A stretch of 11,611 nucleotides of DNA, taken from NCBI GenBank assembly GCA_002455335.1, contig DKKP01000411.1, positions 8,685-20,295 of the forward strand. Direction: 5' to 3'. Position 1 is the stretch's first letter. Every line of letters starts with the position of its first letter. The stretch comes from Anaerolineales bacterium UBA6663. GTDB taxonomy: Bacteria > Chloroflexota > Anaerolineae > Anaerolineales > UBA6663. This document shows positions 6,760-11,611 of the stretch, one piece after another. The notes beneath the pieces were generated by a model that saw only the letters and a list, made by a program, of their open reading frames with translations, had not been told where the DNA came from and did no database searches. The translations under genes were made by a program, and so were the position numbers.

Positions 6760-6847
6760 AGTCCCTGCCTCATTGAACCGAGTCTGAAAGCGCGAAGCGG
6801 CATCTCCACGCGCACGCACCCGTCTTCGGCACACGGCATCAATAACG

Positions 6848-6869
6848 ACGAATCATTATAATGCCTGCA
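6848..6869. promoter_or_regulatory. Palindromic bidirectional -10 element (CATTATAATG)
   Basis: Bases 6854-6863 are a perfect 10-bp palindrome containing TATAAT on the plus strand (6857-6862) and on the minus strand (6860-6855). The expected plus start is base 6869, the A of the DUF503 ATG, so that mRNA would be leaderless. The expected minus start is about 6848, giving the DUF4230 mRNA an 89-nt leader. The -35 regions are weak on both sides. Confidence 0.62.
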
Positions 6870-7156
6870 TGGTCATCGGCTTATGTGTGGTCGAGCTGTC
6901 GCTTGAGGGATGTCGTTCGCTCAAAGAGAAGCGCAGCTTGATCAAGCCCATCCTGGCGCGTTTGCCAAAGGAATTCAACCTGGCCGTGGCCGAAGTGGGT
7001 GGCCAGGATGCCTGGGCCGCGGCCGAGATCGCATTGGTTAGCGTCTCGGCCGGCGATACCGGCAAGATGCACGGCCTGCTCGAGCACGCAGCAGACTGGC
7101 TCGAGACGCATTTCCCGGATGTAGAGGTTGTGGGCACGCGGATCGAGCTCCTCTGA
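6869..7156 (+). CDS. DUF503 (YlxP-like) protein, 95 aa
   Basis: Small cytoplasmic protein of the DUF503 family. The opening 'MVIGLCVVELSLEGCRSLKEKR' pattern (1-22), in particular 'SLKEKR', and 'FNLAVAEVGGQDAWAAAEIALVSVS' (36-60) are typical of the family, as is the full length of about 95 aa. The biochemical role is not established; in Bacillota the relative YlxP is encoded in the nusA-infB-rbfA region, whereas here no translation genes are adjacent. No Shine-Dalgarno is present, and TATAAT ends 6 nt before the ATG, which points to leaderless translation. The gene is followed by a 161-bp gap before the FecR-LysM gene. Confidence 0.9.
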   Translation: MVIGLCVVELSLEGCRSLKEKRSLIKPILARLPKEFNLAVAEVGGQDAWAAAEIALVSVSAGDTGKMHGLLEHAADWLETHFPDVEVVGTRIELL

Positions 7157-7317
7157 CGGGGTACAAACTTTACGTCTATTTTATGTTGGAGTCGACGATA
7201 ATTCCCCTGTCTGGCCGCTGTGGTCCGCAAATTGCAGGGCGTTAGGTGCATCTGGCGCTTCTCGAGCCGCATGGGAGCGGCCGTGTTCCGGGCCGGCGCC
7301 ATCATGGGATATTTCGC
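7157..7317 (+). other. Intergenic leader of the FecR-LysM gene
   Basis: This gap is more AT-rich than its surroundings between 7161 and 7206. It must hold the promoter of the next gene, but no convincing -35/-10 pair can be chosen; GATAAT at 7197-7202 is the best single -10 match. A short hairpin (GCCGC 7266-7270, GCGGC 7277-7281) lies in the presumed leader. No RNA gene or riboswitch is recognised. Confidence 0.35.
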
Positions 7318-8868
7318 ATGGCAGTTCGACGTCTTATACCCTGGATTGTGACCCTATCGCTGGCCCTGGCGGGCTGTCGTGGCGCCGGTCTGACCCTGCC
7401 TGGCATGGAGGGTGAGCCGGAGGCGAGCGCGACGCCCGAACGGCGCGCGTTGCTGCGCCAATCGACCGGACAGGTCGAGGCGCGGCTCGACTCCGAACAG
7501 GATTGGGGCGGCGCCGTCATCGGCCTGGAGCTTGATCAGGGCAGCCAGCTCCGCACCGTCGGCGACGATAGCTCTGCTTTCATCCAGCTCACCGAGGGCA
7601 GCAAGATCAGGGTTGGCCCCGACAGCAACGTCACGTTCAACTTTCTGAACCCGTTCATGGACAGCAAGCTGACGGCGATGGCGCTCTCCGAGGGCCAGAC
7701 CTATATCATGCTGAGCGACGGCCAGATCGATGTCGAAACGCCGGCCGGCCGCGCCTCCGCGCTCAAGGGCTATATGGGCGTCGGCTACGATCCTGAGACG
7801 CAAACCATCACGGTCACCTGCCTGCAGGGGACGTGCAGCATCAATCAGACCTTCATCCCCGAGGGCTTCAAGTTCGTGCAGACGCAGCTCGAGGACGCTA
7901 AACCCGTGCCCATGGAGGCCGCCGATTACGGCACCTGGGTGCGGGATGTGCCCGAGGCCGAAGCGCTTGGGCCGCTTGTCGCCGGTGCGGAAGAGCCTAC
8001 TGAAGTCGCGCCCGCGACCGAGATCGCGCCCGCGACCGAGATCGCGGCAGTGACCGAGCCTGCGCCCACCGAACAGCCCACAGAGTCCGCGCCGACCGAA
8101 CCGGCCACTGAGGTCGTGGCCGAGACCCCGACCGAGGTGCCCGCCACGCCGACAAGCGAGCCGGCTACCCCGACCGAGGCCCCCACTGAAACCGAGGCGC
8201 CTGCCACGCCGACCCTCGCGCCGACCGTGGTGCGCACCGCGACGAAGGCCGCCGGTCAGGCGACCAGCCGCCCGCTTCCGACAAGCACGGCCTATCCATC
8301 GATCGGCACGCACCGCGTGCTCCCCGGCGAGACCCTGTATTGCATCGGTCGTGGTTACGGGGTGTTGCCCTCGGTGATCGCGAGCGCCAATCGCATCACG
8401 GTGGCCGAGTCGTTGCGCGCCGGCACCGTGCTCTCGATCCCCGCGGCGCGTTGGATCAGCATCCAGTCCGGTCCGGTCTGCGCCACCCAGTTCACCTCGC
8501 CGTATCCGGGCCTGCCCTACAATCCGCCGGTCTACCCGACGGTTGGCCCGGCTCCGACGACGGCGCCCGGCGTGACGGCGACGGCGCCAGTCGCAGCCCA
8601 GCCCCTTGTGCTCAACGAAGTGGCTGCACTGTGCATCGGGGGCTGCACCGAGGGCGCGACCTATCGCGTGCGCATCATCGTCAATGCCGCGGGCGGCGCA
8701 GGGTCGCTGAAGTACTCGCCCGGCCAGCAATACGATCTCGACTTCCCTCGCTGCACCAAATCGAGCGGGGTCGTGACTGTCACGTCGGCCGATGGCCAAT
8801 CGGTAAGCGGCTCGTGGGTCTACGACGACTCGGCCTGCAGCACCGGTCTTGTCACGCCGACACCCTGA
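7318..8868 (+). CDS. FecR-like/LysM lipoprotein with Thr-Pro-Glu linker, 516 aa
   Basis: The signal peptide has Arg4/Arg5 and a clear lipobox 'LAGC', Cys20 being lipidated. Residues about 46-190 form a FecR-like beta domain ('GSQLRTVGDDSSAFIQL' 75-91, 'GSKIRVGPDSNVTF' 94-107, 'GQIDVETPAG' 135-144). Residues about 223-327 are a low-complexity Thr/Pro/Glu/Ala linker. A LysM domain follows (331-376: 'HRVLPGETLYCIGRGYGV' to 'LRAGTVLSIP'), which normally binds peptidoglycan or other GlcNAc polymers. A second Pro/Thr linker (about 395-427) leads to a C-terminal domain with Cys439, Cys443, Cys479 and Cys507, probably disulfide-bonded. It is thus a cell-envelope protein linking membrane and wall. The start at 7318 is chosen for the signal peptide; a GTG at 7246 would bury it. 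A strong terminator follows the stop. Confidence 0.87.
   Translation: MAVRRLIPWIVTLSLALAGCRGAGLTLPGMEGEPEASATPERRALLRQSTGQVEARLDSEQDWGGAVIGLELDQGSQLRTVGDDSSAFIQLTEGSKIRVGPDSNVTFNFLNPFMDSKLTAMALSEGQTYIMLSDGQIDVETPAGRASALKGYMGVGYDPETQTITVTCLQGTCSINQTFIPEGFKFVQTQLEDAKPVPMEAADYGTWVRDVPEAEALGPLVAGAEEPTEVAPATEIAPATEIAAVTEPAPTEQPTESAPTEPATEVVAETPTEVPATPTSEPATPTEAPTETEAPATPTLAPTVVRTATKAAGQATSRPLPTSTAYPSIGTHRVLPGETLYCIGRGYGVLPSVIASANRITVAESLRAGTVLSIPAARWISIQSGPVCATQFTSPYPGLPYNPPVYPTVGPAPTTAPGVTATAPVAAQPLVLNEVAALCIGGCTEGATYRVRIIVNAAGGAGSLKYSPGQQYDLDFPRCTKSSGVVTVTSADGQSVSGSWVYDDSACSTGLVTPTP
8005..8058 (+). repeat. Three tandem 18-bp units in the linker of the FecR-LysM gene
   Basis: Units at 8005-8022, 8023-8040 and 8041-8058 encode six-residue repeats (VAPATE, IAPATE, IAAVTE). 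The first two differ only in their first base; the third has diverged. They look like a recent in-frame slippage expansion of the surface linker. Confidence 0.8.
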
Positions 8869-8885
8869 CCAGATCTGATCAGCTA

Positions 8886-8917
8886 CGGGCGGGCATCATT
8901 GCCCGCCCGTTTTGTTT
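8886..8917 (+). terminator. Intrinsic terminator after the FecR-LysM gene
   Basis: A perfect 10-bp GC-rich stem (8886-8895 with 8900-8909), TCAT loop, followed by TTTTGTTT at 8910-8917. It lies 17 bp after the stop and 16 bp before the start of the DUF3592 gene, so the latter needs read-through or a promoter not seen here. Confidence 0.93.
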
Positions 8918-8933
8918 CACCGGGAGGCCACCG

Positions 8934-9509
8934 ATGGAATTCGCATATCTGATCACCATGGTCGTCAGCCTTGTCGCCTGCCTGGGCGGCATCGGCGTCG
9001 CAGTTGGCGTCGCCACGGTCCTGCTGCTTCTGACAGGGCACGGCGTGCGCCGGAGTTTCAACAACGGCTTTCTTCTGGGGGCCATGCCGCTGTTCGTGCC
9101 TGCCCTTCTGATGGCCTGCAATCTGGGGTTCTTCCTGCCGACTTTCGAGGTGGTGCGCGAGGGTGTGGTTACCACGGGCACGGTGGTCGATTACGAAGAG
9201 AACAACAACGAGGGCGTCTCCTACGCGTCGATCATCGACTTCGAGACGGCGGATGGGGATAAGGTGCGTTTCACCGATACGTCAGTCAGCAGCAACCCGC
9301 CAAGGCATGTGATCGGTCAGGAGGTCGGCGTGATCTACATGGCCGACGATCCCGAGCGCGCCGTGGTCCGCGATGTTTTCTGGTGGTTCATCCCGGCATT
9401 GTTGCTCCTGGTCGCCGGCCTTGCCGCATTGATCGGCTATGGGCTGGCCTGGCGCGCGTACCGTCAGGACAAATGGTCGACCCTTGACTTCCTTTTCGAC
9501 CTGTTCTAG
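8934..9509 (+). CDS. DUF3592 membrane protein, 191 aa
   Basis: Predicted integral membrane protein with hydrophobic helices at about 8-34, 45-67 and 149-174. Between helices 2 and 3 is a soluble segment (72-148) with the DUF3592 pattern: 'TTGTVVDYEE' (80-89), 'YASIIDFETADGDKVRFTDT' (97-116), 'GQEVGVIYMADDPERAVVRD' (128-147). Its function is unknown. The ATG has a strong GGGAGG 6 nt upstream, so the start is firm. It is separated from the preceding gene by the terminator. Its stop lies 19 bp before the -10 box of the FKBP gene, which therefore has its own promoter. Confidence 0.85.
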   Translation: MEFAYLITMVVSLVACLGGIGVAVGVATVLLLLTGHGVRRSFNNGFLLGAMPLFVPALLMACNLGFFLPTFEVVREGVVTTGTVVDYEENNNEGVSYASIIDFETADGDKVRFTDTSVSSNPPRHVIGQEVGVIYMADDPERAVVRDVFWWFIPALLLLVAGLAALIGYGLAWRAYRQDKWSTLDFLFDLF

Positions 9510-9527
9510 ATCGACCGCGGCGCGGGA

Positions 9528-9540
9528 TACAATAGATTCC
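9528..9540 (+). promoter_or_regulatory. -10 box (TACAAT) of the FKBP gene
   Basis: TACAAT at 9528-9533 within GATACAAT predicts a start near 9540 and a 21-nt leader carrying GGAGG at 9551-9555, 5 nt before the ATG. The same GATACAAT 8-mer precedes the acetyl-CoA synthetase gene. No clear -35. Confidence 0.5.
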
Positions 9541-9560
9541 CTAACCTACTGGAGGCGAGT

Positions 9561-9893
9561 ATGGATACCCCTGGTTTGAAGATCGAGAAACTTGTCGAGG
9601 GCACAGGCGCGGCGCCCAAGACCGGCAATACGGTTCAAGTTCACTACACAGGCTGGCTGTTGGACGGCACCAAGTTCGACAGCTCGGTCGATCGGGGTCG
9701 GCCCTTCGAGTTCCGTCTCGGCGCCGGCCAGGTCATCGCCGGCTGGGATCAGGGCGTGGCGCAGCTCAAGGTCGGCGATAAGGCCCGTCTGACTCTCTCG
9801 CCTGAGATGGGCTACGGCGCGCGCGGCGCGGGTGGTGTCATCCCGCCGAATGCCACGCTGATCTTCGAGGTCGAGTTGTTGGCGATCAAGTAA
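9561..9893 (+). CDS. FKBP-type peptidyl-prolyl cis-trans isomerase, 110 aa
   Basis: Single-domain FKBP that catalyses cis-trans isomerisation of Xaa-Pro bonds in protein folding. It aligns with human FKBP12 at a constant offset of 3, and nearly all the binding-pocket residues are present: Tyr29, Phe39, Asp40, Phe49, Val58, Ile59, Trp62, Tyr85 and Phe102, with 'GWDQGVAQLKVGDKARLTL' (61-79) and 'IPPNATLIFEVELL' (94-107). His87 and Ile90 of FKBP12 correspond to Ala90 and Val93 here. There is no signal peptide, so the enzyme is cytoplasmic, and no IF insertion as in SlyD. It has its own promoter and an ideal Shine-Dalgarno. The stop is followed directly by the heptamer repeat arrays. Confidence 0.95.
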   Translation: MDTPGLKIEKLVEGTGAAPKTGNTVQVHYTGWLLDGTKFDSSVDRGRPFEFRLGAGQVIAGWDQGVAQLKVGDKARLTLSPEMGYGARGAGGVIPPNATLIFEVELLAIK

Positions 9894-10010
9894 GGCGTGG
9901 AGCGGAGAGCGTGAGGCGTGGTGCATTGGGCGTTATGCGAGATACGTAGGGCGTGTGGGCTATTACGCCTTACGCTTCCCGCTCTCTGCCCCACGCCTCA
10001 CGTTCCCCGC
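9894..10010. repeat. Two inverted arrays of a degenerate 7-bp repeat (GCGTRRG)
   Basis: From 9895 to 9957 the plus strand reads as nine consecutive 7-bp units in one phase, e.g. GCGTGGA, GCGGAGA, GCGTGAG, GCGTGGT, GCGTTAT, GCGAGAT, GCGTGTG. From 10010 down to 9962 the minus strand reads as seven units in one phase, e.g. ACGTGAG, GCGTGGG, GCAGAGA, GCGGGAA, GCGTAAG, GCGTAAT. The best-matching arms (9910-9925 and 9987-10002) pair at 15 of 16 positions. The arrays fill the gap between the FKBP stop and the next start and could form a large hairpin. Confidence 0.75.
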
Positions 10011-10018
10011 ATGCCCCT

Positions 10019-10378
10019 ATGACACAGCGCGCCGCCTCTCCACCGATGACCCGCACCGGCATCGTGCTTGGTTGCCTGGCCTGGCTGCTTGTCGTGAGCC
10101 TGCCGGCTGCGGCGCTTGTGCTCTTTGCGACAGGCGAGATCGCCTGGCGGCGTGGCCCGTTGGGCCTGGAGACCGACCGGCTCTTCCTCGTCCGTGAGCC
10201 GGCGTATGCCGGCCTGGCCCTCGAGACGACGCGGCTCAACGACACAAATGCGGCGGCGGTCTGCGCGACCACCACCATGACGTACTGGCTCTGGCGCAAC
10301 GCTGAAGACGCCAATCCAAACATCACGTATTGTCAGTGTTTTGATCGACTCGGCGCGCCGCTCGGCGCATGTCCTTGA
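10019..10378 (+). CDS. Hypothetical small single-pass membrane protein, 119 aa
   Basis: I do not recognise a family. One hydrophobic helix (about 13-37) is followed by a predicted soluble C-terminal part with Cys82, Cys105, Cys107 and Cys118; the 'YCQCFDR' motif and terminal 'GACP' could form disulfides or bind a metal. Start choice is uncertain: ATG at 10019 or 10046, both without a Shine-Dalgarno. An upstream in-frame start at 9953 would run through the heptamer array and is rejected. Codon use looks like that of the neighbours, which supports a real gene. It may be read from the FKBP promoter through the repeat arrays. Confidence 0.55.
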   Translation: MTQRAASPPMTRTGIVLGCLAWLLVVSLPAAALVLFATGEIAWRRGPLGLETDRLFLVREPAYAGLALETTRLNDTNAAAVCATTTMTYWLWRNAEDANPNITYCQCFDRLGAPLGACP

Positions 10379-10443
10379 GCTCAAACGCCTGTCAGACCCG
10401 CCGCGCTCGCACACCCTGAACGGGTGGTTGCACACTCTCGTCC

Positions 10444-10479
10444 TTCCCACCTTTGGGTAGTTTCGATACAATCGGCCAA
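10444..10479 (+). promoter_or_regulatory. Promoter of the acetyl-CoA synthetase gene
   Basis: TTCCCA (10444-10449), a 17-nt spacer and TACAAT (10467-10472) predict a start near 10479. The leader is about 36 nt and carries GGAG at 10503-10506, 8 nt before the ATG. Confidence 0.55.
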
Positions 10480-10497
10480 ATCCAATTCGCCGATTGT
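10468..10497. promoter_or_regulatory. Inverted repeat, probable operator over the acs -10 and start site
   Basis: Perfect 9-bp arms ACAATCGGC (10468-10476) and GCCGATTGT (10489-10497) with a 12-bp spacer, 21 bp centre to centre, i.e. two helical turns. It covers most of the -10 box and the predicted start, as expected for a dimeric repressor. A 5'-leader hairpin is unlikely because the left arm lies upstream of the start. Confidence 0.55.
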
Positions 10498-10514
10498 CTG
10501 TCGGAGATATCCAC

Positions 10515-11611
10515 ATGGCCAATGAGCGACCGCAACTGGAAGGTGAAGTCTACTATCCCGATGTCAGCGTTGTTACGAACGCTCACATCCCCGATTGGGA
10601 GGCGGTCGCCGAGTATGCGCGGCAGGATCTGCAGGGCTTTTGGGGTCAGCGCGCCGAAGAGCTCGAGTGGTTCGAGCCCTGGCAGGCCGTGCTCGACGAC
10701 AGCAATAAACCGTTCTTCAAGTGGTTCGTCGGCGGCAAGACCAACATCGTCCACAACTGCATCGACCGCCATCTCAAGGGCTGGCGCAAGAACAAACTCG
10801 CCCTGATCTGGGAATCCGAGGACGGGCGCGAGAACCGCACCTACTCGTACTTCAGCCTCAACCGCGAAGTCCATAAGATGGCCAACATCCTCAAGGCCAT
10901 GGGTATCACGAAGGGCGATCGCGTGACGATCTACCTGCCGCGCATCCCCGAGATCGTGTTCGCGATGTTGGCCTGCGCCAAGATCGGGGCCGTGCACTCG
11001 GTGGTCTTTGGCGGGTTCTCGGCCGATGCGCTCCAGGGTCGGATCGACGACAGCGAGTCGAAGCTCGTGATCACGTCCGACGGCAGCTGGATCAACGGCA
11101 AGGTCTTCGAGCTCAAGAAGATCGTGGATGAGGCAGTCAAGCGCAGCCCGACTGTCGAGAACGTCATCGTGGTGCGGCGCACCGGCCATGAGGTCGCGAT
11201 GGATCCGCTCCGCGATCACTGGTACCACGATCTGACCGCGCTGCCGATCGCCAACGGCAAATGCCCAACCGAGGTGCTCGACGCCGAGGATCCGCTGTTT
11301 ATCCTTTACACCTCCGGGAGCACAGGCAAACCCAAGGCCATCCTGCACACGCACGGCGGCTACATGGTCGGCACCTACACGACCCTGCGCTATGTGTTCG
11401 ACATCAAGGACGACGACCGCTGGTGGTGCACGGCCGACCCGGGCTGGATCACGGGGCATTCGTATCTGGTGTATGGCCCGATGCTCAACGGCGCGACGTC
11501 GTTCATGTTCGAGGGCGGCCCGGCGTACCCGTATCCGAACCGCTGGTGGCAGTTGATCGAGCGCTATGGCATCTCGATCTTCTACACAGCGCCGACCGCG
11601 ATCCGCAGCCT
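10515..11611 (+). CDS. acs: AMP-forming acetyl-CoA synthetase (acetate-CoA ligase), N-terminal part (3' end outside window)
   Basis: The reading frame stays open from ATG 10515 to the end of the window (365 codons plus 2 bases), about 55% of the usual 650 aa. It activates acetate (or a close short-chain acid) with ATP to an acyl-adenylate and then acyl-CoA. Family hallmarks are the N-terminal 'DPEAFW'-type region ('DLQGFWGQRAEELEWFEPW', about 40-58), 'KWFVGGKTNIVHNCIDRHL', 'AVHSVVFGGFSADAL', 'ITSDGSWINGK', the adenylation P-loop 'TSGSTGKPK' (266-274), 'HTHGGYM', 'WWCTADPGWITGHSYLVYGP' and 'YTAPTAIRSL'. Small variations from standard Acs are Ala after the P-loop Lys and His in place of the second Thr of 'HTTGGY'. 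The specificity-determining Trp and the regulatory Lys lie outside the window, so propionate or 3-hydroxypropionate cannot be excluded. Confidence 0.93.
   Translation, partial: MANERPQLEGEVYYPDVSVVTNAHIPDWEAVAEYARQDLQGFWGQRAEELEWFEPWQAVLDDSNKPFFKWFVGGKTNIVHNCIDRHLKGWRKNKLALIWESEDGRENRTYSYFSLNREVHKMANILKAMGITKGDRVTIYLPRIPEIVFAMLACAKIGAVHSVVFGGFSADALQGRIDDSESKLVITSDGSWINGKVFELKKIVDEAVKRSPTVENVIVVRRTGHEVAMDPLRDHWYHDLTALPIANGKCPTEVLDAEDPLFILYTSGSTGKPKAILHTHGGYMVGTYTTLRYVFDIKDDDRWWCTADPGWITGHSYLVYGPMLNGATSFMFEGGPAYPYPNRWWQLIERYGISIFYTAPTAIRS

Noticed and set aside
6760..6834. N-terminal extension of the DUF4230 protein from GTG 6834
   Set aside because: The added 25 residues are Arg-rich and precede the membrane helix without conservation signals; the ATG at 6759 is simpler, though 5' mapping could change this.
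7197..7202. GATAAT as the promoter of the FecR-LysM gene
   Set aside because: No acceptable -35 at 16-18 bp; kept only as a weak remark in the leader entry.
7354..8799. Long minus-strand open frame, Gly/Arg-rich, opposite the FecR-LysM gene
   Set aside because: The Gly-Arg repeats are the reverse complement of the Thr/Pro/Glu linker; no domain is seen.
9894..10010. Possible CRISPR array
   Set aside because: The units are 7 bp, contiguous and degenerate, with no spacers; the block also inverts in the middle.
10412..10426. Hairpin CACCC/GGGTG after the small membrane protein as a terminator
   Set aside because: The stem is only 5 bp and no T-tract follows.
10392..11459. Long minus-strand open frame opposite the acetyl-CoA synthetase
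   Set aside because: The plus strand encodes an unmistakable Acs without frameshift, and the antisense product has no motif.

Overview
The window reads as GC-rich chromosomal DNA of a free-living bacterium, most likely a member of the Chloroflexota (Anaerolineae-like). This is an inference from style, not from a marker gene. The clues are lipoproteins with long Thr/Pro/Glu/Ala-rich linkers, a FecR-LysM lipoprotein, DUF4230, DUF3592 and DUF503 proteins side by side, leaderless-looking genes, and a degenerate 7-bp repeat filling one intergenic gap. There is no rRNA, tRNA, CRISPR array, insertion sequence or phage gene.

Region 1 (1-3623, + strand) is a tight four-gene catabolic-type operon. It holds the C-terminal part of a Gfo/Idh/MocA oxidoreductase (cut by the window start), a DapA/NanA-family class I aldolase or lyase, an iron-containing dehydrogenase of the glycerol-1-phosphate dehydrogenase/AraM type, and a small phosphate-binding TIM-barrel protein. 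The genes overlap or are 1-21 bp apart. Together they suggest oxidation, aldol cleavage and reduction of a sugar, sugar acid or polyol. The substrate is unknown, and the aldolase lacks residues needed for lysine biosynthesis.

Region 2 (3646-4868, - strand) is a two-gene unit: a compact SET-domain lysine methyltransferase with a complete-looking post-SET zinc site, followed by exodeoxyribonuclease III. It diverges from a beta-propeller lipoprotein gene (4892-6094, +). The 23-bp gap between the two start codons holds two -10 boxes that overlap on opposite strands, so both mRNAs should be nearly leaderless.

Region 3 (6091-7156) repeats this architecture. A DUF4230 membrane-anchored protein (-) and a DUF503/YlxP-like protein (+) diverge from a perfect 10-bp palindrome (CATTATAATG) that provides a TATAAT on each strand. 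The DUF503 start codon falls exactly at the expected transcription start.

Region 4 (7318-9893, +) carries a FecR-LysM lipoprotein closed by a strong intrinsic terminator, a DUF3592 membrane protein and an FKBP-type peptidyl-prolyl isomerase with its own promoter.

Region 5 (9894-11611, +) starts with two inverted arrays of a degenerate heptamer (GCGTRRG) that fill the whole gap after the FKBP gene. A small Cys-containing membrane protein follows, then an AMP-forming acetyl-CoA synthetase cut by the window end. The synthetase promoter overlaps a 9-bp inverted repeat that looks like an operator.

Most genes are ordinary. The parts that deserve a second look are the two symmetric divergent promoters, the heptamer arrays, the acs operator, the SET/ExoIII pairing and the atypical aldolase in an unassigned catabolic operon.
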